64,000 nt of DNA from Planctomycetota bacterium (GTDB lineage: Bacteria > Planctomycetota > PLA2), in NCBI GenBank assembly GCA_021776785.1, contig JAJFFF010000004.1, forward strand, positions 248,001 through 312,000. The letters are read 5' to 3'. The notes under the pieces were generated by a model. It was given only the letters and a program-made list of their open reading frames with translations, was not told the DNA's origin and searched no databases. Positions within the stretch are counted from its first letter, which is position 1; the number at the start of each line of letters is the position of its first letter. Shown piece after piece: positions 46,116-54,027 of the stretch. The translations under genes and the position numbers were made by a program.

Positions 46116-47099
46116 ATGGCGCTGGCGCTCTACCCCATGCTCAGTTTCCGACTCCTCGACCCAAAGACCTTCGCGGATGGGCTCGCCTCGTTTGACGGCG
46201 TGTTGCTCGAGGCGCAGTTTGCTTCGATCGATCACCCGCCGCGCGACCGCCGCCCGCTGCATGTTCCGGGAGCGATTCGGCTCCACCCGTCCTATCTCGA
46301 GGCGGGCACCGATCGCGCGCGCTACTACCCCCAATACGCAAGCCCCGGCGACGGCAATCTGCTGCCGGACCGCGAGCTCACACGCGCGATCGAGCGACTC
46401 GGCATCGCGCCCGACACCACCGTCGTTGTCTACGGACGCGAGCCGGAAGCAACCATGGCAGCCGCGCGCGTCGTATGGGGCCTGTTGTACGCCGGCGTGC
46501 ATGACGTCCGACTCTTAGACGGCGGACTCGACGGGTGGCTCGAAACCGGCGGCGCCACCGTCGCCAACATCCCGACGGCGTGCGCGCCGGAGTGGAAGGG
46601 TCGCGCGATCGCGGGCCCGGCGCGTTCATGGCGTGTGCGCACGCACCTGCGCGCGACGACCGACGAAGTGCGTGCGGCCGCTGCAACGGGCGGCGCCGGC
46701 CGCCTTGTCGACGTGCGCGCGCGCGGCGAGTGGGACGGAACCGACATCGACCGCTATCCGTTTTTCTCGGCGGCGGGTCACATCCCGACGGCGGTTCACC
46801 AAGGCGATTGGGACACGCTGCTCGACCCGGCCACAAAACGCCTCGGCCCAAACATCCACAACGTCGCGCACCGTTGGCGCGAACAGGGCATTCTCGATGC
46901 GTGTGTCGAAGCGGGCGAGAAGCCGCTCATCTTTTATTGCGGCACGGGATGGCGTTCGAGCATCGCGTTCCTCGTGGCGTGCCTGCTCGGACTGCCGGCC
47001 AAGAACTACGAGGACGGGTTCTACGGATGGTCGGACGGCGAAGCCAACGAGATCGCGGTCGCGCGCGAAGACCCACGGCAACGCACCATCCAACCGTAG
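46116..47099 (+). CDS. Tandem-rhodanese sulfurtransferase
   Basis: 327 residues from ATG 46116, with GAGGGAG eight bases upstream. Two rhodanese domains: domain 1 (about 5-150) includes HVPGAIRLHPSYLEAG and a degenerate active loop (VVVYGREPEATMAA, no Cys), as usual for the inactive N-terminal domain. Domain 2 (about 180-315) has the catalytic loop FYCGTGWRSS with the persulfide-forming Cys. Overall organisation is that of thiosulfate/3-mercaptopyruvate sulfurtransferases. The loop CGTGWR does not match either textbook loop exactly, so the donor is uncertain. Probably cytoplasmic. Confidence 0.9.
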   Translation: MALALYPMLSFRLLDPKTFADGLASFDGVLLEAQFASIDHPPRDRRPLHVPGAIRLHPSYLEAGTDRARYYPQYASPGDGNLLPDRELTRAIERLGIAPDTTVVVYGREPEATMAAARVVWGLLYAGVHDVRLLDGGLDGWLETGGATVANIPTACAPEWKGRAIAGPARSWRVRTHLRATTDEVRAAAATGGAGRLVDVRARGEWDGTDIDRYPFFSAAGHIPTAVHQGDWDTLLDPATKRLGPNIHNVAHRWREQGILDACVEAGEKPLIFYCGTGWRSSIAFLVACLLGLPAKNYEDGFYGWSDGEANEIAVAREDPRQRTIQP

Positions 47100-47566
47100 C
47101 GAGCAAAGCAGCGGCGCAACGCTCGGCGTGAAGAGTGCGTCACGTTCACACGGGACCGCAAGGAGTGCGCTCGCGGAGGTCTTTGGTCCATCCCGGCCCA
47201 TGCTCCGTGAGGAGCCATCAGCCGCGCGCGCGTTCTACCCACCGACACTCGCGCGAGCGCCGGACCGAGACTGGCAGTGAAGCGTGCTTGTTTCTGCGTG
47301 GACCGGCTGGCGTTCGCGCGGGCACGCGATGGGCAAGGTCGTCATCAAAGATTGAAGTCGAGTACTCCGCGGCGAGTCCGTCGGTGGCTCGAACAACTCA
47401 CACCGAGCGCGGAGTCGGACAGGCCGCCTGGATGCGTGTACGTTGAGCGTTCCGTGTATCGCTCGACGCAACGACCGGAGTAGCAGACCCGGTCGATCTT
47501 GACGCAAGCAGCATGCACGTTCACCGGACGTGGCAGGACACGCGCTGCGCGCGCGGCTGGCGGTGT
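47100..47566. other. 467-base stretch with no supported gene
   Basis: Lies between the sulfurtransferase and the convergent PEP-CTERM gene. The short ORFs in it have Arg/Ser-rich shadow composition. No clear terminator, repeat or RNA is seen. Confidence 0.5.
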
Positions 47567-48310
47567 CTACGCCTTTCGCCGACGACGGCACATCCACGCG
47601 CCGCCGATGAGGGCGAGTAACGCGAACGTTCCGGGCTCCGGCACCGGGGCGCTGCTCACCTGCTTGGCATCACGAAACGCGTAAAATCCTTGCAGGGTCG
47701 TCCCGTCTTCGAGGATGAGCGGCATGTGACCGGGACCGAAAATCGAGCTGAAGAAACCAAACCCGGCGATGCCGGGGCTACCGAACCGCGTCGGCGTGGT
47801 GCGCTTGACGTAGTCCAGCTTCCCTGCCTCGATGACGTTGGGGTCTCCGACGCTGCCGTCGGGACCTTCGATGTCCGCGCTCGAAAAATCAGGCGCGATT
47901 GCGCCGCTGATGCCCGACTGAAAGTCCACCACCTCGGTGTAGTAGATGAAGTTCGTCGCCTTTACGTCGACCAATCCGAGCCCGGTGTTGCTCACCCATA
48001 TCGATGTCGTCGCAAACACTCCGTAGTTTTCGTGGGCAAAAATCGGTCGCCGTTCCTGCGACGGATCGTTGTACAGGTCCGGATTCGAAGTGTCCGTCAG
48101 GATCTTAAAGACCCAATCACCCGTTACTTTCATCCACGCACCGTTCACAAACATCTCGCCCGGTGCCCCCTGCTCAAAACTAGGGGCAAAAATGGCCTGA
48201 TCGGTCTGGTTCGAATACGTCTGGGTGATCACGATCGGCTCCGCGAATGCAGTTCCGGCCAGCAAAGCCACGCATGCCACGACGGCGATCGACACTCTCA
48301 AAATACTCAT
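47567..48310 (-). CDS. PEP-CTERM sorting-domain protein
   Basis: 247 residues from ATG 48310, with GGAG six bases upstream. A signal peptide (about 1-23, VSIAVVACVALLAGTAFA) precedes a beta-rich mature domain of about 200 residues. The C-terminus carries the sorting signal: VPEPGTFALLALIGGAWMCRRRR, that is, a PEP motif, a transmembrane helix and an Arg cluster. Such proteins are processed by an exosortase and displayed or exported with exopolysaccharide. No exosortase gene is in the window. Substrate or ligand is unknown. Confidence 0.85.
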   Translation of the reverse strand: MSILRVSIAVVACVALLAGTAFAEPIVITQTYSNQTDQAIFAPSFEQGAPGEMFVNGAWMKVTGDWVFKILTDTSNPDLYNDPSQERRPIFAHENYGVFATTSIWVSNTGLGLVDVKATNFIYYTEVVDFQSGISGAIAPDFSSADIEGPDGSVGDPNVIEAGKLDYVKRTTPTRFGSPGIAGFGFFSSIFGPGHMPLILEDGTTLQGFYAFRDAKQVSSAPVPEPGTFALLALIGGAWMCRRRRKA

Positions 48311-48582
48311 CACGATCTCCGCGCGCGACGATGCGCGGGAGGAAGGCTAGCAGCTTTAGAGGATCAACCGTTCGGCCATCGCGACGCAGCGCGGATTCAT
48401 GTGTCGATCTAGATGGACAACGCGTGCCCGCGCAAAGAACGGCGCTGCAGACGCCGCGTCGCGAGCGACGGCATGGATGCGTAGTGGCAACCAGAATCGC
48501 GCACGTCATTCAGATTTCAGATTTTTTTTGAACGAAACCGGCGCCGTCCGGGGACTGGGGGCAAGCAAGGAGGACTATTTAG

Positions 48583-51500
48583 ATGAGACCGATCTTCACC
48601 ATAGTGATTGGGGTGCTCGTCGCCGCCTGTTCCGGCAGCGGCGCGGACGCCCCGCAATTGACGGCCCAGGATCCCGCAGCCGTGGCCACGATCCAGGGCA
48701 AGCTCACCGACCAGCTCGGAGCGCCGGTTGTTGGCGCGCGCGTGAGCCTTCATATTTTGGCCACTAGCACGTTGTCTGGTGCGCCCGTTGCGACGTTTGT
48801 GTCACTCCTCGACGGGTCGTTTCTCGTCCAAGCGCCTGCGGGTAACTACCAGCTGTGCGTGACGGTGGAGCGCTCCGAAGATGGCGTCGTGCAAGACGTC
48901 ACGGTGCATCAACAGATCGTGCAAGCGGCGGCCGACGAAGAGATCAACCTTGATACGATCGAGGTGCAGGCGATCGTCGATACGGACCTAGACGGAATCG
49001 CGAATGGGCTCGAGTCATCGGGTTGGTCGATCCTCGTCGACGAGGACGGCGTGGGTCGCCGCGTGACGCGACTCGTATCAAGTGATCCCAATCTCGATGA
49101 CACCGACTTCGACGGCATTCCGGACGCGGAGGAGTTCGCAGCTCGCAGCGACCCGCGCCGCGCCGACACCGATGGCGATCTCTTGAGCGACTTCGACGAG
49201 ATCCGCGTCTACAAGAGTCAGCCGAACAGTGTCGATACCGACGGCGATGCGTTTCCTGCGGGCGCGCTTCTGCCGAACCCGGCGCTGTTCGACGGATTGG
49301 AACTCATGTTGTCAGGCACTTCGCCGACGCTGGCGGACACGGACGGCGACGGCCAGACCGACTACGAGGAAATCATCGGCGGCGGTTTCAACCCGCTCGT
49401 CGCGGAGGTGCCGCGTCTCGACCTCGAGGTGACCGGCGACCCCGCGATCGCGCTTAACGTCGCGCAAACCGAGGACGAGACGATTTCCATCAACACGCTG
49501 CGCCGCGATCAGTCGGAGCAGAGCCGGACCGACACGGAACTAAGCCGTGAGACGCTCTCGTTCCGCGAGTTTCTCGGAGTCGAAACCTCGGCCAGCGTCG
49601 ATATCAGCCCGGTTGGCATTCCCAAGGGCGGCAGCGTCAGCGTCAAAACGAATGTCGAGTTCGAGGCGAAGCAGGAGTTCGTCGAAGAGACTTCCACGTC
49701 CTTCACGCGGGCGTCCGCGCGAGAGACCCAACGAGCGATCGACGATGCGCGGACGACGGGAAAGTCGTTCTCGGACGGCAGCCTCGCGATCGCCCTCAAC
49801 GTCCGCAACACCTCGGACCGCACGGTCGAGGTGACCGATCTCTCGGTGATCGCCTTTCGACGTCTGCCGAGCCGTGCGCGTTCCGCCTCGCGGACGTTCG
49901 CGCTCGTCGCGTTGCTGGAGCCCGGGAGCGCCTTTGAGGCGGTCGTGCTTCCGCCCGGCGGCGAGTTTTCGTTCGTGGCGGAAAACAAGAACATCGCTCT
50001 CGGGCTGATCCTGCCGCTGCTCGACGATCCCTCGAGCCTGTTTTTCGAGGTCGCGAACTTCACGCTCAAGGAGGTCGATGCGTTCGGCGTCGGCGCGGAG
50101 GACTTCGCGGCCACCGGGGAGCGCGTCGCGGAGCGCTGCGGCATGGTCGCGATCGACTTCGGCGACGGCGAGGTCAAGCGCGAGATGGTCGCGACGAATG
50201 TCCGACGCAGTCCGGACGGCAAGGGCATCGGCCTTCCGTTGGTCGAGATCCTCGGCGACGTCATCGGCCAGGACTTCGAGACGACAGTCGTTAGCCTGCT
50301 CGACGAAGACCGCAATCCGATTCCCGGCGAGACCGTCGAGATCCTGACTCGCATCGGCGACAAGGACACATTTAAGAACGCCGACGGTTCGACCGGATTC
50401 TGGGCCGTGAGCGGCACCGGGCCGCAATTCGACGGGCAAAACCGCGTGAATTTCTCCGCGATCGCCCTGATGCCGGGCTCGCGGATCAATCTGATCTACC
50501 TGCAGGATCGCGACGGCGACGGGCTCTTCGACCGCGAGGAGTTTTACTTCGGCACCGATCGCGAAAATCCAGACTCTGATTCCGACGGCCTGACCGACGG
50601 GCTCGAGGCGCGCACAGGCTGGGATGTGTTCTTCTTCGAGGAGACGGACACCGGCGCACGCGTGCTCTATTCGCCGGCGACGCGACGAGTTTTCTCCGAC
50701 CCGCTACGGCAGGACTCGGACGGCGACTTCCTGAGCGATAAGGCGGAGTTTGAGGGCGCAGAAACTATCGTGATCGGGCTCGAAACGTTCACCTGTTCGA
50801 CCGACCCAAACGACTTTGACACCGACGACGACTTCCGTTTCGACAACGTCGACGACTTCCCATGCGATCGTCCGGACCCGCTGCTCGTACCAACCAACGG
50901 ACTGCTGGTGCACTACTCGTTCTCCGAGTTCGGCGACCCCGCGACCAGTGCACGCAGCAACGTCCTCGACGGGAGCGACCAAAACAACCCGGGCGTAGCG
51001 AACCGGGCGTTTTTCGGCTTCGGGGTCTCGGGCGACTTCGCCGAGGACTTCGGCGTCTTCCGGTACACCGACCGCTTCGGCCTGGATCGTGGCGCCGGCC
51101 TGGTCGTGCAAAAGAACCTCCTTGGCGGAGCGCAGAGCACGAACGATTTCGCCCGCATCGAGACCGACGAGGACAAAAAAATCGAGATCGCCCGGGGCGC
51201 GACGCCGGAGCTGCGCGGATTCACGATCGCGACTTGGGTGCGCGTCCACCGTGCCCCCGAGCTGAATGTCGAAGCGCCGATCGCGGCGTTTACGACGGAA
51301 GTCTCGGGAGGCGACGACAAGCTTTGGGGCGGATTGATCCTCAAGGAAACCGGCGGCCTCTCGCCCAAGTCCGAGGTCCGCTTCGACGTGCCCCTTCCCG
51401 GCGGTGGCAAGCTGACCGTACCGGCCGCCGGCAGTCCGTTTCAGCTCGAGCCTGACAAGTGGTACCTAGTCGTTGGCACTGTCGCGTTGGAAGGTACGAC

Positions 51501-51768
51501 GGGCGAAGTAATCGCACGTCTTTACGTCACCGAGTTTGGTGCGCTGGAGCCCGTTGAGATCGGCAACGCGGTGGACGGGTTCTCGTTCGATACGTTCGAG
51601 GGGCCGGAAGGGGGCATGGTGCTGAAGATGGCCGGGTTCATCCCGGAAGACTCGGTCAACGCTCTTGAAACGGCACACGTGAGCATCGCGCTCGACGAGG
51701 TCCGTATCTACCGCCGCCCGCTCGATCCGGACGACATCGAGTCGCTCTTCCGCGAGTTGCCGCGCTAG
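48583..51768 (+). CDS. Large lipoprotein with calcium-binding Asp-rich repeats and LamG-like domain
   Basis: 1,061 residues. Lipobox GVLVAAC (Cys16). Residues about 37-110 look like a carboxypeptidase regulatory-like domain. Two clusters of thrombospondin-3/EF-hand-like motifs follow: DTDLDGIANGLE, DTDFDGIPDAEE, DTDGDGQTDYEE near residues 130-270, and DRDGDGLFDREE, DSDSDGLTDGLE, DSDGDFLSDKAE near 640-770. Each cluster is interrupted by a NGLESSGW/DGLEARTGW segment as in binary-toxin calcium-binding domains. Between them is a Ser/Thr-rich beta region. Residues about 800-1,055 form a LamG/concanavalin-like domain (RGFTIATWVRVH, HVSIALDEVRIYRRPL). Surface adhesion or matrix role is inferred. Twelve bases before the next lipoprotein gene. 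Confidence 0.8.
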   Translation: MRPIFTIVIGVLVAACSGSGADAPQLTAQDPAAVATIQGKLTDQLGAPVVGARVSLHILATSTLSGAPVATFVSLLDGSFLVQAPAGNYQLCVTVERSEDGVVQDVTVHQQIVQAAADEEINLDTIEVQAIVDTDLDGIANGLESSGWSILVDEDGVGRRVTRLVSSDPNLDDTDFDGIPDAEEFAARSDPRRADTDGDLLSDFDEIRVYKSQPNSVDTDGDAFPAGALLPNPALFDGLELMLSGTSPTLADTDGDGQTDYEEIIGGGFNPLVAEVPRLDLEVTGDPAIALNVAQTEDETISINTLRRDQSEQSRTDTELSRETLSFREFLGVETSASVDISPVGIPKGGSVSVKTNVEFEAKQEFVEETSTSFTRASARETQRAIDDARTTGKSFSDGSLAIALNVRNTSDRTVEVTDLSVIAFRRLPSRARSASRTFALVALLEPGSAFEAVVLPPGGEFSFVAENKNIALGLILPLLDDPSSLFFEVANFTLKEVDAFGVGAEDFAATGERVAERCGMVAIDFGDGEVKREMVATNVRRSPDGKGIGLPLVEILGDVIGQDFETTVVSLLDEDRNPIPGETVEILTRIGDKDTFKNADGSTGFWAVSGTGPQFDGQNRVNFSAIALMPGSRINLIYLQDRDGDGLFDREEFYFGTDRENPDSDSDGLTDGLEARTGWDVFFFEETDTGARVLYSPATRRVFSDPLRQDSDGDFLSDKAEFEGAETIVIGLETFTCSTDPNDFDTDDDFRFDNVDDFPCDRPDPLLVPTNGLLVHYSFSEFGDPATSARSNVLDGSDQNNPGVANRAFFGFGVSGDFAEDFGVFRYTDRFGLDRGAGLVVQKNLLGGAQSTNDFARIETDEDKKIEIARGATPELRGFTIATWVRVHRAPELNVEAPIAAFTTEVSGGDDKLWGGLILKETGGLSPKSEVRFDVPLPGGGKLTVPAAGSPFQLEPDKWYLVVGTVALEGTTGEVIARLYVTEFGALEPVEIGNAVDGFSFDTFEGPEGGMVLKMAGFIPEDSVNALETAHVSIALDEVRIYRRPLDPDDIESLFRELPR

Positions 51769-51779
51769 GAGTCACGGGA

Positions 51780-53276
51780 ATGGGAATGCTTAACATCATC
51801 CGGGCCGCCGCACTCGCGGCGGCCCTTTTTCTTCCCGCTTGCGGGGGCGGCGGCGGACGGGGCGCGCCGATCGATCCTCCGGAGGATCCCGGGGACCCAC
51901 TTGTTGAGACGTTCTCGCCGGAGTTTCTCCCCGAGCCGACGAAACTCGATGTCGGTCAGCAGGCTCCTGTCGACGCGCCCGTGGCTGTGTTGGCACAAGC
52001 ATCGGCCCCGCGCGAAGGCGACTCGGTTGGCGCGCGCATCTGTCGGGCGGGCGAGGACATCTACGTTGCTTGGGCCGACGATTACGCGCTCGAATGGCAG
52101 ATCCTCTTTAATCACTCGACCGACCGCGGCGCCACTTGGCAAGAGGTTCCGTATCGTCTCGATCGCAAACCGTTTGGTCGCGGTGACGCGCAACGGCCGA
52201 CGCTCGCGTGTGCCGGGAACTCCGTCTACGTGGCCTGGGAGGACAATCGCTCGGGAACCCCTGAGATTCGATTCACGCGGTCGGCGGATCGCGGCGCGAG
52301 CTGGAGTGGCGACGATGTGTCGCTCAGTCAACCGCTCCCCGGTGCGGCGTCGCGCCCCGTGCTCGGTGCATTCGGGGATCGCGTCTGCGTCGCGTGGCTC
52401 CAGGGCGAACTCGACGGCGTCGCAACGATTCGCCTTCGCTTGTCACTCGATGGAGGCCGTTCGTGGCTCGCGACGCAGCGCCTCGACGCCCCGCCGCACG
52501 CCGTGGGCGCGGCCGGGCCGCCGCTGCTCTCCGTCGCCAGCGATCAGATTGCAGCCGCTTGGGCCGACCGTCGCCATGGCGCGGCGGACATTTTCGCCAA
52601 TGTTTCTGTGGACGGTGGCCTCACGTGGCGAGCCGGCGGAGTCCGCGTCGAGCGCGACGCGCCGGGCGTGCACGAGTCGGTGCTCGGGCAGGTGCACGGC
52701 ACGGGCACGGAGATCTTTTGCGCCTGGCACGACAACCGCGCCGGTGAAAACGATACGTACTTCGCGCGCTCGCTCAACGCCGGCGCTGCGTGGTTGGAGC
52801 AGCGGCTCAGTGCCGGCGGCGCGCTGGCGACGAGTCCTCGGATCGCGCGTTCCGGAGACCGCGTGTACACCGTCTGGACCGAGGCCCGTCGCGGCGCCTC
52901 GGACATCGTCGTGGCGCGTTCGGCAAACCGCGGTGCCACATTCGTCGCCGTTCCCGTCAGCCGGTTCCCGGCCGGAGCCGCACCGGCGCTCGGCCCGCGC
53001 ATCGCTGTCCGCGGCGACGAGGTGTTCGTTGTCTGGGAGCAGGCGCGTTTCGGGCCGCTCGACCTCTACTTCACGTTCAGCGACACCGGCAGCGTCGCGT
53101 GGCCGGATCTGGACCTGCGCCTCGACAATGACAGGGCCAACCCGATCCCGTTTGACGACGTTCCGACGCAGCGCTTGCGCCCGCGCCTGGCGCTCGGAGC
53201 AACGGATGTTTATGTCGTGTGGACCGACGACCGCGCAGGGATGCGCGACATCTACTTCACCCGCAACGTGAGATGA
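51780..53276 (+). CDS. Sialidase-like beta-propeller lipoprotein
   Basis: 498 residues. Lipobox AALFLPAC (Cys21) followed by poly-Gly. The mature part is a beta-propeller with at least five Asp-box motifs (STDRGATW, SADRGASW, SLDGGRSW, SVDGGLTW, SANRGATF), each followed by a YVAWEDNRSG-type or VVWTDDRAG-type strand. No catalytic triad was identified, so binding is likelier than hydrolysis. It sits in a co-directional block: 11 bases after the calcium-binding lipoprotein, and its stop overlaps the start of the ECF sigma gene (ATGA). This suggests the lipoprotein is co-expressed with, and may be the signal input for, the sigma-kinase pair. Confidence 0.82.
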   Translation: MGMLNIIRAAALAAALFLPACGGGGGRGAPIDPPEDPGDPLVETFSPEFLPEPTKLDVGQQAPVDAPVAVLAQASAPREGDSVGARICRAGEDIYVAWADDYALEWQILFNHSTDRGATWQEVPYRLDRKPFGRGDAQRPTLACAGNSVYVAWEDNRSGTPEIRFTRSADRGASWSGDDVSLSQPLPGAASRPVLGAFGDRVCVAWLQGELDGVATIRLRLSLDGGRSWLATQRLDAPPHAVGAAGPPLLSVASDQIAAAWADRRHGAADIFANVSVDGGLTWRAGGVRVERDAPGVHESVLGQVHGTGTEIFCAWHDNRAGENDTYFARSLNAGAAWLEQRLSAGGALATSPRIARSGDRVYTVWTEARRGASDIVVARSANRGATFVAVPVSRFPAGAAPALGPRIAVRGDEVFVVWEQARFGPLDLYFTFSDTGSVAWPDLDLRLDNDRANPIPFDDVPTQRLRPRLALGATDVYVVWTDDRAGMRDIYFTRNVR

Positions 53277-54013
53277 GTGGGCCCGCGTCGCTCGAATCGC
53301 CGGGACGCGGAGCTTGGAATTCGGCACAATGGCGCGTCGTGGGATCCTCGCCGAGCACGTGCTGGACGGTGGTTCGCGGCGCCGCGGACGGAAACGCCGC
53401 GGACCGCGCCGAGTTCGCGCGCTTTTACGCGCCCGTTCTGCGCGCCTACTTCGGCGCGCGCTGGCGCGGTACACCTTTGCGAGCTGACATCGAGGACGCG
53501 GTCCAGGAGGCATTTCTCGACTTCTTCAAAGAAGGCGGGGCGCTGGACAGACTCGAGCCCGGTAAGGGCGGAAGTTTCAAAGCGTTCCTCTATGGGGTAG
53601 CGCGAACGATCGGGCTGCGCCGTGAGACTCAGCGCGCGCGGCGTCGCGAACGGGCCGCCGGCAGCACGCTCGAATGCGTATCGGATGAGGAGACTCTGTC
53701 CCATGCATTCGATCGCGCGTGGGCCCTGCGGGTCGTGCGGCGCGCCGGCGAACTTCATGCGCGCACGGCGGTGGCGAAGGGCAACGACGCTGCTCGTCGC
53801 GTGGAGCTCTTGAGGCTTCGGTTCCACGAGGGGCTGCCGATTCGTGAGATCGCGCACAATTGGAGTGAGGACGCAGCAAAGCTCCACCGCGAGTACCGAA
53901 AGGCCCGACAAGAGTTTCGCGCAGCGTTGCGGGAGACCGTACGGTTCCACGCACCCGATGCGGAAAGCGCTGCCATCGATCGTCAGTGCGAGTCGATCCT
54001 CGACTTCTTTTGA
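53273..54013 (+). CDS. ECF-type RNA polymerase sigma factor
   Basis: 246 residues from ATG 53273, which overlaps the lipoprotein stop by four bases. An N-terminal stretch of about 35 residues precedes region 2 (about 50-115, FARFYAPVLRAYFGARWRG and ADIEDAVQEAFLDFF). Region 4 (about 180-235) reads RVELLRLRFHEGLPIREIAHNW, then DAAKLHREYRKARQEF, the helix-turn-helix. The long N-terminus and lack of an anti-sigma gene, plus the kinase right behind it, put it in the planctomycete class of kinase-linked ECF factors. TTG or ATG codons farther upstream (53219) lie inside the lipoprotein gene and are not used. Confidence 0.88.
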   Translation: MSGPASLESPGRGAWNSAQWRVVGSSPSTCWTVVRGAADGNAADRAEFARFYAPVLRAYFGARWRGTPLRADIEDAVQEAFLDFFKEGGALDRLEPGKGGSFKAFLYGVARTIGLRRETQRARRRERAAGSTLECVSDEETLSHAFDRAWALRVVRRAGELHARTAVAKGNDAARRVELLRLRFHEGLPIREIAHNWSEDAAKLHREYRKARQEFRAALRETVRFHAPDAESAAIDRQCESILDFF

Positions 54014-54027
54014 GGAGGCGCACTGGC

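Noticed and set aside
51901-53271. A 456-codon plus-strand ORF overlapping the sialidase-like lipoprotein in another frame
   Set aside because: It lacks a signal, SD and domains and is Arg/Ser/Pro-rich. The 51780 frame has a lipobox, five Asp-boxes and a coupled downstream start. High GC creates long shadow frames.
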